Source: Sphingobacterium deserti
Lineage (GTDB): Bacteria > Bacteroidota > Bacteroidia > Sphingobacteriales > Sphingobacteriaceae
Length of the DNA stretch: 58,377 bases
NCBI RefSeq assembly: GCF_000757725.1
Contig: NZ_JJMU01000016.1
Location: 1 to 58,377, forward strand
Direction of reading: 5' to 3'
Shown: positions 1 through 8,296 of the stretch, in pieces
How positions within the stretch are numbered: the first letter of the stretch is position 1
Layout of the letters: each line of letters opens with the position of its first letter
Notes under the pieces: model-generated
The model's input: only the letters and a program-made list of their open reading frames with translations
Told to the model about the DNA's origin: nothing
Database searches by the model: none
Program-made: the position numbers and the translations under genes

Positions 1-30
1 CGTTGCATGGGCAACGCGGCTTTTTTGTTT
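1..30 (+). terminator. Rho-independent terminator of a gene left of the window
   Basis: A hairpin CGTTGC-ATGG-GCAACG is followed by CGGC and a T-rich tract. The right arm continues as CGGC, so the stem probably extends left beyond the window edge. The T tract is on the plus strand, so it would end rightward transcription from outside the window, convergent with the arabinose operon. Confidence 0.55.
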
Positions 31-90
31 TAGCGTAGTGCGTAATGTATATTGCCTAGTGCGACACTACAAATACTTATAGCTGACTTA

Positions 91-1791
91 TTACCAGAAT
101 CGCACGTAAATAGCGGTAACCAACAACAATGTGATGACGATCAACACCATCACAGAAGGCTCCACTTTAAACATTTTCTTATCCAGCTCAAACGCTTTCG
201 GATTTTCTTTAGGGCCAAACAAGCTTACAAGAATCATCAACAGGAGCGTAAACGCGAAAGCTAAACCCATGCAGATCTGAAAGGGGATTTCATACACGCC
301 ATGCTTGTTAAGATAGGCTGTGTATAGCCAGGTTTCCGGACCAAGTACTTTTGTCGCAAACTCATTAAAGAATACGGAGAGGCCGAAACCTGTAATTAAT
401 CCTGTAATAGCAGCTGGCCCCGTAGTACGCTTCCAAAACATACCTAACAAAAACATAGCAAAAACGCCAGGGCTAATAAAGCCGGTGTATTTCTGGATGA
501 ATGTAAAACCACCTGCACCCCCAATGCCTAATGTATCGTTCCAAGTGAATAATACGGAAACCAGAATAGACACGACGATGGTGATCTTGCCAACCCATAC
601 CATTTTGCTCTCGCTAGCCTCTTTGCTGATGTATTTCTTATAAATATCCAGCGTGAAGATGGTGGCTATACTGTTTGCTTTACCTGCCAAGCCAGCCACA
701 ATCGCTGCTGTCAAAGCGGCTAATGCAAGGCCTTTCATTCCATTAGGCAAGTATCCTAATATTGCGGAATAGGCGTTATCCGCATGAAAAACACCGCCTG
801 GAGCCATTTCTTCTTGTAAAGCTCCATTCTTATAAAGTACGTACGCTGCAATTCCAGGTAGCATCACAATGATAGGCATCAACAGCTTTAGCAAACCTGC
901 GAACAAAATACCAGTACGTGCTGTTTTCAAATCTGCCCCCAATGCGCGTTGCGTAATGTATTGATTACATCCCCAGTAGTTAAGGTTCACAATCCAGATA
1001 CCTGCAAGGTACATGCCGATGCCGGGCAACATCAGGTATTTATTGATATCTTCCTGTGAGGCGCCTGGTCCGGGCTTGTCTACAATCATTTGGAAATGGT
1101 TCGGCGAATCTTCCATCAGCATATTGAAGCCTGCCAAAACATCTTTCCCTAATCCAAAATGCTCACTCACCATTGTTAGTGCCACATAGGTTGTTGCTAT
1201 ACCACCAATAATAAGTACGACAACTTGAATAACATCGGTAAAACCGATTACGCGCATGCCGCCTAAGGTGATAATAACAGCGAAAACTGCAAGCGCGACC
1301 ATGATCATATGGAAGCTTTCGGCCCCTCCTGCCATACTCGATATGGCTATCGCGCCCAAGTATAAAATAGAGGTCAGATTCACAAAAACGTACAAAAACA
1401 ACCAAAACACAGCCATGATCAAACTGGTGGTTTCATTGTAACGATTGTTGAGAAACTGTGGCATTGTGAAGATTTTATTCTTCAGATAGACCGGAATAAA
1501 CCAAACGGCGACAATGATAAGGGCTACTGCCGCGATAAGCTCGTAGGCAGCCACAGCAATACCGACTTCAAAGCCGTTACCGCTCATCCCGATAAATTGC
1601 TCGGCGGATATATTTGACGCAATCAAGGAAGCGCCAATAGCCCACCAAGTCAAGGATCCCTCGGCAAGAAAATAGTCTTTACTGCTGCTTTGCGCGCTTG
1701 TTTTCTTCCGATAGATCCAATAGCCATATCCGGCTACAATAAAGAAGTAGATTACAAAGATGATGTAGTCTACCGATGCAAATTTTTCCAT
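91..1791 (-). CDS. Sodium:solute symporter (SSS family), probable L-arabinose transporter
   Basis: This is a 566-residue polytopic inner-membrane protein of the SSS/SGLT family, with about 14 hydrophobic segments. It is read from the second in-frame ATG (MEKFASVDY) because the 12 residues before it are polar and overlap poorly conserved leader DNA. Near residue 270 it carries NYWGCNQYITQRALGA, which resembles the SGLT signature around transmembrane segment 7, and later GKANSIATIFTLDIYKKY, typical of sugar SSS proteins. It is the last gene of the leftward araB-araD-araA operon, 74 bp after araA. SSS transporters in Bacteroidetes ara operons are known to import L-arabinose with sodium; substrate here is inferred from position only. 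Confidence 0.85.
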   Translation of the reverse strand: MEKFASVDYIIFVIYFFIVAGYGYWIYRKKTSAQSSSKDYFLAEGSLTWWAIGASLIASNISAEQFIGMSGNGFEVGIAVAAYELIAAVALIIVAVWFIPVYLKNKIFTMPQFLNNRYNETTSLIMAVFWLFLYVFVNLTSILYLGAIAISSMAGGAESFHMIMVALAVFAVIITLGGMRVIGFTDVIQVVVLIIGGIATTYVALTMVSEHFGLGKDVLAGFNMLMEDSPNHFQMIVDKPGPGASQEDINKYLMLPGIGMYLAGIWIVNLNYWGCNQYITQRALGADLKTARTGILFAGLLKLLMPIIVMLPGIAAYVLYKNGALQEEMAPGGVFHADNAYSAILGYLPNGMKGLALAALTAAIVAGLAGKANSIATIFTLDIYKKYISKEASESKMVWVGKITIVVSILVSVLFTWNDTLGIGGAGGFTFIQKYTGFISPGVFAMFLLGMFWKRTTGPAAITGLITGFGLSVFFNEFATKVLGPETWLYTAYLNKHGVYEIPFQICMGLAFAFTLLLMILVSLFGPKENPKAFELDKKMFKVEPSVMVLIVITLLLVTAIYVRFW

Positions 1792-1865
1792 GTTTTTGTG
1801 CTGGCTATGATAAAGGCTCGCCAACATCAGCTACGTGTGCATAATGTTGGAAAGCCTTAGTAGGT

Positions 1866-3368
1866 TTATTTTTTCAGCAAATAGTAGAGTTCATTCCACT
1901 TCAGCTGATTTTCTAAGTTTGTCAATGTTGTATTTTCATCAATCACAACATATTCCAAACCTGCAATTCGCGCGAAGTCTTCGAGGTATTCCGGCGTTAG
2001 GCTAAGGCTGTATGCTGTATGGTGTGCCCCACCGGCCAAAATCCAAGCGCTACAGCCTGTTTTCATGTCTGGAAGTGGCTTCCACAATACTCGCGCCACA
2101 GGCAGTTTCGGTAATTCTTTTTCTACGGGTACGCCTTCCACTTTGTTAACGATCAGTCGGAAACGTGTGCCCATATCGACCAATGATGCATTCAATGCAG
2201 CTCCGCTGATACCATTAAACACTAAGCGTGCAGGATCTGCCTTGCCACCAATGCCGAGTGGGTGTACTTCGATGCTTGGTTTATCCGCAGCCAAGGCCGC
2301 ATCAACTTCCAACATGTGGGAGCCTAACACCATTGCATTTTCTGGATCAAAGTTATATGTGTAGTCTTCCATAAAGGCGGATGCACCTGGCAGGCCAGCA
2401 CCCATCACCTTACATGCGCGCACCAATGCAGGCGTCTTCCAGTCGCCTTCGCCTGCGAATCCATAACCATCAGCCATCAGCCGCTGTACCGCCAAACCAG
2501 GAAGCTGAACCATCCCGTGAAGGTCTTCAAACGTATCGGTGAAACCTTTGTAATTCCCGGCTTCCAAAAATTTGCGAAGGCCAATCTCAATCTTTGCCGC
2601 TTCAATTAAGCTTTCACGTTGTGCACCGCCTTCAACCACGTTTGACGCTAAAGTGTAGTTTTCTTCATATTCTTTCAGAAGGCTGCTCACCTCTGTTTCG
2701 CTAACGGCATTGATTACTGCAACCAAGTCTCCTATTGGGTAGGTGTTCACCGCGAATCCAAATTGGCTCTCTGCAGATACCTTATCGCCATCTGTCACGG
2801 CAACATAACGCATGTTATCGCCAAAACGCACAAATTTAGCACCTTGCCAATCACTCCAAGCAGCGGCTGCGCGCGCCCAAACATTGATCCGTTCGATCAC
2901 TTCTTCATCTTTCCAATAGCCCGTAACCACTTTGCGGCCAATGTTTAAACGACTAACGATGTGCCCAAACTCCCGATCGCCATGTGCACTTTGGTTCAAA
3001 TTCATGAAGTCCATATCCATGCTATCCCAAGGAATATCACGGTTGTATTGCGTATGCAAATGCAAAAGTGGCTTTTGTAACGCTTTTAGCCCCCTGATCC
3101 ACATTTTTGCCGGCGAGAAGGTATGCATCCAAGTTACTACCCCTACGCAATTCTTGGCTGTATTTGCCTCGACAATCGTGTTGTAGATCTCATCTGTATT
3201 TTTTACAATAGGCTTGTAAACTACAGTCACCGGAATTCCATCATGTGATGACAAGTACTGCGCAATTTCCTCTGCGTGTAATGCGACTTGACGAAGGGTT
3301 TCTTCGCCGTATAGATCTTGGCTACCTGTGACAAACCAAACCTCTAGTTTTTTTAAATCAATGCTCAT
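1866..3368 (-). CDS. araA: L-arabinose isomerase
   Basis: AraA interconverts L-arabinose and L-ribulose, the first cytoplasmic step of arabinose catabolism; the family uses Mn2+. The start is set at [12 protein letters not shown] rather than ten codons upstream, because this gives exactly 500 residues, the length of E. coli AraA, and begins at the conserved [13 protein letters not shown] segment. The metal and acid-base region is visible: [15 protein letters not shown] with the first Glu, FMEDYTYNF with the second, [11 protein letters not shown] with a His, and GGAHHTAYS near residue 440 with the last His. It sits between araD (69 bp upstream) and the transporter. There are no signs of truncation. 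Confidence 0.97.
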   Translation of the reverse strand: MSIDLKKLEVWFVTGSQDLYGEETLRQVALHAEEIAQYLSSHDGIPVTVVYKPIVKNTDEIYNTIVEANTAKNCVGVVTWMHTFSPAKMWIRGLKALQKPLLHLHTQYNRDIPWDSMDMDFMNLNQSAHGDREFGHIVSRLNIGRKVVTGYWKDEEVIERINVWARAAAAWSDWQGAKFVRFGDNMRYVAVTDGDKVSAESQFGFAVNTYPIGDLVAVINAVSETEVSSLLKEYEENYTLASNVVEGGAQRESLIEAAKIEIGLRKFLEAGNYKGFTDTFEDLHGMVQLPGLAVQRLMADGYGFAGEGDWKTPALVRACKVMGAGLPGASAFMEDYTYNFDPENAMVLGSHMLEVDAALAADKPSIEVHPLGIGGKADPARLVFNGISGAALNASLVDMGTRFRLIVNKVEGVPVEKELPKLPVARVLWKPLPDMKTGCSAWILAGGAHHTAYSLSLTPEYLEDFARIAGLEYVVIDENTTLTNLENQLKWNELYYLLKK

Positions 3369-3437
3369 TTGAATAGTATTTTTATAGTTACCGTGCACCT
3401 CTTACCGGCGCAGCCCAATTTATATCTTGAATTGTTG

Positions 3438-4133
3438 TTATTCCTGTCCGTAATACGCTTCGCCACCGTGCTTGCGCTCCCAGTGTTTTCTGATCAAGGC
3501 ATCTTTTAAGCGTGGCGCCTGCGGATTTATTTGCTCAGTCAGTGCGGCCATCTGCGCAACAGTCTCTAGAACAGCGCTGTTGTAAACAGATTTGATTCCT
3601 GTTTTCCCCCATGCGAAAGGCGCATGATTGCCCACTAAGACCATTTCGACTTCTTTATAATCGAGTTTTTGCGATTCAAAGTGATTGATGATTTGAAAAC
3701 CTGTTTCATATTCATAATTCCCGAGAATCATTTCGTCACTCATCGGTGGCGCGCAGGGAATATCTGTAGTCAGATGATCGGCATGCGTTGTACCGAAAAT
3801 AGGAATATCACGTTGGCTTTGCGCCCATGCAGTTCCATAGGTGGAATGTGTATGGGTGATGCCTCCGATTCCTTCCCAATGTTTGTAGAGCACAGCATGT
3901 GTTTTGGTATCTGATGAGGGGCGTAATTTACCTTCAACGATGTTGCCCTCGAAATCAACAATGACCATTTGATCGACAGAAAGATCTTCATAAGGAACAC
4001 CACTCGGTTTAATAGCAAAAACACCTTGAGAGCGATCTGCAACGCTAACGTTGCCAAACGTAAAAAGTACTAATCCCAGTTTAGGCAGCTGCATATTGCA
4101 GTGATAAGCCTCTTCTTTGATTGATTGATACAT
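3438..4133 (-). CDS. araD: L-ribulose-5-phosphate 4-epimerase
   Basis: This 231-residue class II aldolase-fold enzyme converts L-ribulose 5-phosphate to D-xylulose 5-phosphate, which enters the pentose phosphate pathway. The length equals that of E. coli AraD. Conserved segments are FGNVSVADR near residue 27, PSSDTKTHAVLY near 77, HTHSTYGTAWAQ near 95 with the two zinc-ligand histidines, TTHADHLTTDIPC, and VLVGNHAPFAWGK near 170 with the third zinc His. The C-terminus KHGGEAYYGQ is typical of the family. It lies between araB and araA in the same leftward operon. A 114-bp spacer with degenerate repeats separates it from araB, so the two may be separately expressed to some degree. Confidence 0.97.
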   Translation of the reverse strand: MYQSIKEEAYHCNMQLPKLGLVLFTFGNVSVADRSQGVFAIKPSGVPYEDLSVDQMVIVDFEGNIVEGKLRPSSDTKTHAVLYKHWEGIGGITHTHSTYGTAWAQSQRDIPIFGTTHADHLTTDIPCAPPMSDEMILGNYEYETGFQIINHFESQKLDYKEVEMVLVGNHAPFAWGKTGIKSVYNSAVLETVAQMAALTEQINPQAPRLKDALIRKHWERKHGGEAYYGQE

Positions 4134-4140
4134 TATAGAA

Positions 4141-4231
4141 ATTAAAAAGTCAAAATTAAAAAGTCAAAAGTTAGAAGTCAAAAGTGATAAGTTAGAAGTC
4201 CAAAGTTAAAATTCGAAATAAAAAAAGTCAC
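4141..4231. repeat. Degenerate AAAGTC/AAAGTTA tandem repeat in the araB-araD spacer
   Basis: The spacer is built from imperfect tandem copies of a unit close to AAAAGTCAAAAGTTAG, ending in AAAGTTAAAATTCG. The run is purine-rich on the plus strand and fills most of the 114 bp between the araB stop and araD start. It encodes nothing and shows no hairpin. It looks like slippage-generated low-complexity DNA. Confidence 0.75.
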
Positions 4232-4247
4232 TCATAACATCAACCAC

Positions 4248-5927
4248 CTATTCTGCTGGATGTGATTCAATAAATTGTCCAACTTCTTGATACCTTTTGT
4301 AACGCGCTGCATAAATCTCCACCATTTCTGGCCGTGGTTCATAGGTCTTCTCGAAGCCTTGTCCCATGGCGTCCATGGCGTCTTCTACACGCGCATATAT
4401 TCCTGCAGCAGTTGCAGCAAACATAGCTGCACCAATAGCGCATGTTTGCTCTGTTTTATGGATGCGTATCGGCATATTCATCACATCAGCCATTGTTTGC
4501 ATAATATAAGGTGCTTTTTTTGCAACCCCTCCTAAACCAATCAAGCCTTTTACTGGGATTCCCTGCTCGACAAACCGATTAGCTATACTTTTTGCCCCAA
4601 AGCAGGTTGCTTCTACAATAGCGCGAAAGATCCGCGGCGCATCAGTCCCTAAATGCAGTCCCTGTATAGCACCCTTTAATGTCTGATCTGCATCCGGTGT
4701 ACGGCGACCATTGAACCAGTCAATAGCAAGTTCTGTATGTATGTTTACAGGCAGCGCTTCTGCCTTTGCACTTAGTTTGGGGATAAGCTGATTGTCGATC
4801 AATGCCGTAATTTTTTCGATATCGTCATCAGCAATACCTTGGGCTTCTGCCAATAAATTTGCCACGGGCCACATCAAGATTTGCTTAAACCAAGCATAAG
4901 CATCGCCAAAAGCAGACTGACCAGCTTCCATACCGATTAAGCCGGGAATAATGGATCCATCTACTTGTCCGCAAATGCCACGTACCAGTGTATCCGCAAC
5001 TTCATCTTTCGGAGCCACGAGCATATCACAGGTAGAGGTGCCCATCACCTTACTCAGGTAATACGGTTCTATCTGCCCACCTACAGCACCCATGTGGCAA
5101 TCGAATGCGCCTACGCCGATCACAACATCTGTCGATAACCCCAACCGTTCTGCCCATTCGCTCGACAAGTTGCCAGCAGATTCTGCGGAGGTATATGTTT
5201 CGGTAAATAATCGCTCTGTGATGCCATCCAGCAACGGGTCTAACGCAGTAAAAAATTCATTAGGAGGCAATCCTCCCTCGAAATCGGCAGACCATAAGGA
5301 TTTATGCCCCGCTGCACAAACACTGCGCTTCATATCCGCAGCGCGCGTGCCCCCGGTCAGTAAAAAAGGGATATAATCACAGTGCTCAACCCAGGTGTAG
5401 AGCGATTGGCGTACTTTTTCATCGACACGCAAAACATGCAACAGCTTTGCCCAAAACCATTCCGAGGAATAAATCCCGCCTACATACTGCAAATAGTCTG
5501 TATCGTATTTCTTTGCATGGTCATTGATTTGCTGTGCTTCTTGCACCGATGTGTGGTCTTTCCACAATACAAACATGGCGTTGGGGTTTTCAGAAAACTC
5601 GTCCAGCAAGGCCAAAGGCACACCACTTTCGTTTACGGCTACCGGCGTCGATCCCGTAGTATCTACCGAGATCGCTTTCACATCTTTCGCAATCGCCGCA
5701 CCGCCAGCTTTTGACAAACACTCTTTTACTGTCGCTTCTAATCCCTCAATATAATCAAGGGGATGTTGACGAAACTGACTGGATGAAGCATCGCAAAAGG
5801 CGCCTTTTTTCCATCGCGGATAATAAAAAACCGAGGATGAAATTTCTTCGCCATTGCTCGCATCTACCAAAACCGACCGAACCGAATCACTCCCGTAGTC
5901 CACGCCGATCACATACGATTTACTCAT
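4248..5927 (-). CDS. araB: Ribulokinase
   Basis: AraB phosphorylates L-ribulose with ATP in the cytoplasm. The 559-residue protein (E. coli AraB is 566) is a FGGY-family kinase with two actin-like domains. The N-terminus VIGVDYGSDSVRSVLVDA is the phosphate-binding loop of domain I. Around residue 275 IGVGAFDCHMGAVGG is followed by KVMGTSTCDML, and around residue 455 GLIGLGGVAKKAPYIMQTM is the second FGGY signature region of domain II, followed by HKTEQTCAIGAAMFAA. It is the first gene of the leftward ara operon, and its 361-bp upstream region is shared with the divergent regulator, the usual place for AraR control. Confidence 0.97.
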   Translation of the reverse strand: MSKSYVIGVDYGSDSVRSVLVDASNGEEISSSVFYYPRWKKGAFCDASSSQFRQHPLDYIEGLEATVKECLSKAGGAAIAKDVKAISVDTTGSTPVAVNESGVPLALLDEFSENPNAMFVLWKDHTSVQEAQQINDHAKKYDTDYLQYVGGIYSSEWFWAKLLHVLRVDEKVRQSLYTWVEHCDYIPFLLTGGTRAADMKRSVCAAGHKSLWSADFEGGLPPNEFFTALDPLLDGITERLFTETYTSAESAGNLSSEWAERLGLSTDVVIGVGAFDCHMGAVGGQIEPYYLSKVMGTSTCDMLVAPKDEVADTLVRGICGQVDGSIIPGLIGMEAGQSAFGDAYAWFKQILMWPVANLLAEAQGIADDDIEKITALIDNQLIPKLSAKAEALPVNIHTELAIDWFNGRRTPDADQTLKGAIQGLHLGTDAPRIFRAIVEATCFGAKSIANRFVEQGIPVKGLIGLGGVAKKAPYIMQTMADVMNMPIRIHKTEQTCAIGAAMFAATAAGIYARVEDAMDAMGQGFEKTYEPRPEMVEIYAARYKRYQEVGQFIESHPAE

Positions 5928-6288
5928 TATCTTAATACCTTTTTGGTTTATAACACTGATTCATAAAACAACATAACCCCAAACTTTCCGTTTTCCTAAA
6001 TCATCAAAAACGAGTCGCCTTAGATTATTAGTGTCAAATAAACATTTATATTTTTACAATAGGAAATTTTTAACTTTATTTTTCGCTAAATATTCTGACT
6101 TACACCGCTTCCCATGATAGAGCATTTACTATTAATTTTACGGTACGCCTCTTATTAAAGTCAACAAAATCGGCAAGTTGTGGCGATAGACGATAAAAAA
6201 CTATAAAATACACAATCTATTTTTTTAGATTTGAAACGCATGTCAGAACAATGCTTATCCAATAACTTAATGATGAAAAGGAATAAGA
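5928..6288. promoter_or_regulatory. Divergent araB/araR control region
   Basis: This AT-rich 361-bp spacer separates the divergently transcribed araB and Nudix regulator genes, so it should hold both promoters and the AraR operators. On the plus strand a good minus-7 box precedes araR (listed separately). On the minus strand the closest match I see is TTTATTTG at 6042-6035, one mismatch from TAnnTTTG, without a well-spaced upstream TTG. I could not identify a convincing palindromic operator by eye, so operator positions are left open. Confidence 0.6.
6226..6233 (+). promoter_or_regulatory. Candidate minus-7 promoter box of araR
   Basis: TAGATTTG matches the Bacteroidetes sigma-A minus-7 consensus TAnnTTTG exactly. 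It lies 55 bp before the regulator ATG. No TTG-like minus-33 element is well spaced upstream, so this is a partial promoter call. Confidence 0.45.
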
Positions 6289-6996
6289 ATGGACTTTTAC
6301 AAAGGTGAACCTAGCATACTTTTAGCAGTTGATTGTATCATCTTTGGATTTAACGGAGAATCTTTAGAGATACTTTTGATCAAGAGAGATTTAGAGCCAG
6401 AGCGCAACAAGTGGAGCTTAATGGGTGGCTTTGTAAAACCCGAAGAAAGCCCTGAGGGCGCCGCTACCCGTGTTTTGAAAAAACTTACAGGATTGGAGAA
6501 TGTATACATGGACAACTGCGGTATCTTCGGCGACCCAAAGCGGGAAAGCCACAGGCGGGTGGTAAGTATTACTTATTTCGCTTTGATAGACACGCAACAG
6601 TACCAGCATATCATCAGCGATCAATATGAAGCAAAGTGGTTTCCATTGGATCAGCATCCAGATTTAATATTTGACCACAAGGACATGATTGCCGCCGCCA
6701 AAAGAGAGTTGCGTACAAAGGCAGCGCTTTACCCTATTTTGTTTGAGCTGTTGCCCGATAAATTTACTATTCCCCAGATAGCGTCGCTGTATGAATGTGT
6801 GTATAATATCCAACTGGACAAGCGAAACTTTAGCAGAAAACTGTTGGCTTCTGATTTAATCATCAAACTGAAGGAAAAAGATAAGGAAAACTCGAAAAAG
6901 GGCGCTTTCTATTATCGTTTAAATACGGATATCTACAAAGAGAAGATTATGTCTTTCTTGCGTTATCTACCGAGCTGGTCTGTAGAAAATGAGTAA
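6289..6996 (+). CDS. araR: Nudix-type AraR transcriptional regulator of arabinose utilisation
   Basis: This 235-residue protein has a Nudix-like effector domain (about residues 5-140) and a C-terminal winged helix (about 155-225, with IPQIASLYECVYN and RNFSRKLLASDLI). The Nudix box region reads GGFVKPEESPEGAATRVLKK: the Arg-Glu pair is Arg-Val and the catalytic glutamates of the REUxEExGU helix are replaced by Leu-Lys-Lys. It is therefore expected to sense a ligand rather than hydrolyse nucleotides, as in the NrtR/AraR group. Known Bacteroides AraR proteins of this type repress ara genes and respond to L-arabinose; the same role is inferred here from divergence with araBDA. A candidate minus-7 box lies 55 bp upstream and a strong bidirectional hairpin follows the stop. 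Confidence 0.88.
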   Translation: MDFYKGEPSILLAVDCIIFGFNGESLEILLIKRDLEPERNKWSLMGGFVKPEESPEGAATRVLKKLTGLENVYMDNCGIFGDPKRESHRRVVSITYFALIDTQQYQHIISDQYEAKWFPLDQHPDLIFDHKDMIAAAKRELRTKAALYPILFELLPDKFTIPQIASLYECVYNIQLDKRNFSRKLLASDLIIKLKEKDKENSKKGAFYYRLNTDIYKEKIMSFLRYLPSWSVENE

Positions 6997-7022
6997 ATGC
7001 AACAGGCGGCTTACTCGGACAA

Positions 7023-7061
7023 GCGCCTCCTATCCTATTCAAGCAATAGTCAAGGAGGCGC
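7023..7061. terminator. Bidirectional terminator between araR and the GH105 gene
   Basis: A perfect 9-bp stem, GCGCCTCCT with AGGAGGCGC, encloses an inner stem CTATT/AATAG. It sits between two convergent stops (6996 and 7077). It is followed by GTTGTATATGG on the plus strand, so it is a good hairpin with a modest T tract, and probably serves both directions. Confidence 0.7.
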
Positions 7062-7076
7062 GTTGTATATGGTATT

Positions 7077-8273
7077 TTATTTGTCCAATTCTATAAGCCC
7101 CATGATCAAAGGACCTGTGGCTTTGCTGTCGTTTTCGCGCACTCTTTCATTGATGTAGTAGTCATAACTGCCATCACGGTATGGATGTCCGCCCAGGCCA
7201 GCTACTGCATTACATTGTATCAGCGTTAAGCTGCCGTCATCTTCTGTTTTGAGCAGCTTTTTTTGAATCCCCGACCATGTCTTTTCGGCAACATTTTTAT
7301 ATTTCCTGGCGATGTAACCCTTGTTTGCTGCTTTTGCATAGGCATACATAAACATCGCGTTCACGGATGCTTCCTGGTAATTTCCGGCTGCACCGGGTTT
7401 ATCCAAAATTTGCCACCACAAGCCTTCATCGTCCTGGTAGCGCGGCAGGGCATCAGCTAGGTCTGCAAGCAGAGCAACTACTTTATCGCGGTTGGGGTAA
7501 TCAGCTGGTATAACATCAAGCACATCCACCAAGGCCATAAACCACCACCCTACACTACGGCCCCAAAAGTTAGGCGATTGCCCCGTCTTCTTGTTTGCCC
7601 ACTGCTGCTTTCCGCTCTCATCCCAAGCGTGGTAATATAGTCCCGTCTTTTGATCGCGCGTATGCTTCGCCGTGACTAAAATCTGGTTGATCACGTCGTC
7701 AAAATAAGTGGAATCGCCGACAAACTTTCCATACGCAGCGACGAAAGGATCACCCATATAAATGCCATCCAGCCAAATCTGGTGTGGATAAATAAGCTTA
7801 TGCCAATACACGCCTTCTAGGGTTCGCGGATGATGCTTTAACTGCCCCATTAATTTCTCGATTGCAAGTCGATACTTTTCCTTCCCCGTTTTTTCGTAAA
7901 GCGTGAACAGGATTTTGCCTGGATTAATATAGTCAATGTTGTAGGCTTCTACTTTGTAGAGGTGGATGTCGCCATCTTCGTTGATTATAGTATCTGCCCA
8001 CGCTTCCACGTAATCGAAGTAACGTTGATCGTTTGTTTTTTCCCACACCTTGAGCATGGCCAAACAACCTAGTCCCTGCGCGTAGCCAAAATACAACCGC
8101 TTACCATGATCCAGCTGCCAGGCTTCGGGGAACCGTTTTATTTCGGAGTCTGCAAATTGCTGATAAAAACGTGTCGATTGTCCATACAGGCCCGTAGTGA
8201 GCAAGCAGCATAAAAACAGTATGTACATATTTCGCGTATTTATCTGGGCAATCCTCTTTCTCGTTAATTTCAT
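7077..8273 (-). CDS. GH105 unsaturated rhamnogalacturonyl hydrolase (YteR-like), exported
   Basis: This 398-residue (alpha/alpha)6-barrel protein belongs to GH105, enzymes that remove the 4,5-unsaturated galacturonic acid left by pectin lyases. Conserved family segments are FGYAQGLGCLAML near residue 62, YPHQIWLDGIYMGDPF near 160 with the catalytic Asp near 167, GQSPNFWGRSVGWWFMALVD near 235, and EASVNAMFMYAYAKA near 303. A signal peptide is visible at residues 16-32 (MYILFLCCLLTTGLYGQ), so a shorter start at codon 16 is possible. It is the last gene of the 23239-7077 operon, 23 bp after a SusD gene. It is the only enzyme in that operon, and differs from the other two GH105 proteins in the window. 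Confidence 0.9.
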   Translation of the reverse strand: MKLTRKRIAQINTRNMYILFLCCLLTTGLYGQSTRFYQQFADSEIKRFPEAWQLDHGKRLYFGYAQGLGCLAMLKVWEKTNDQRYFDYVEAWADTIINEDGDIHLYKVEAYNIDYINPGKILFTLYEKTGKEKYRLAIEKLMGQLKHHPRTLEGVYWHKLIYPHQIWLDGIYMGDPFVAAYGKFVGDSTYFDDVINQILVTAKHTRDQKTGLYYHAWDESGKQQWANKKTGQSPNFWGRSVGWWFMALVDVLDVIPADYPNRDKVVALLADLADALPRYQDDEGLWWQILDKPGAAGNYQEASVNAMFMYAYAKAANKGYIARKYKNVAEKTWSGIQKKLLKTEDDGSLTLIQCNAVAGLGGHPYRDGSYDYYINERVRENDSKATGPLIMGLIELDK

Positions 8274-8296
8274 AACTGTGCGTGTTTATTTTCCAT

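Noticed and set aside
5928..6288. Palindromic AraR operator
   Set aside because: I found only weak, short symmetries by eye, so no specific operator is claimed.
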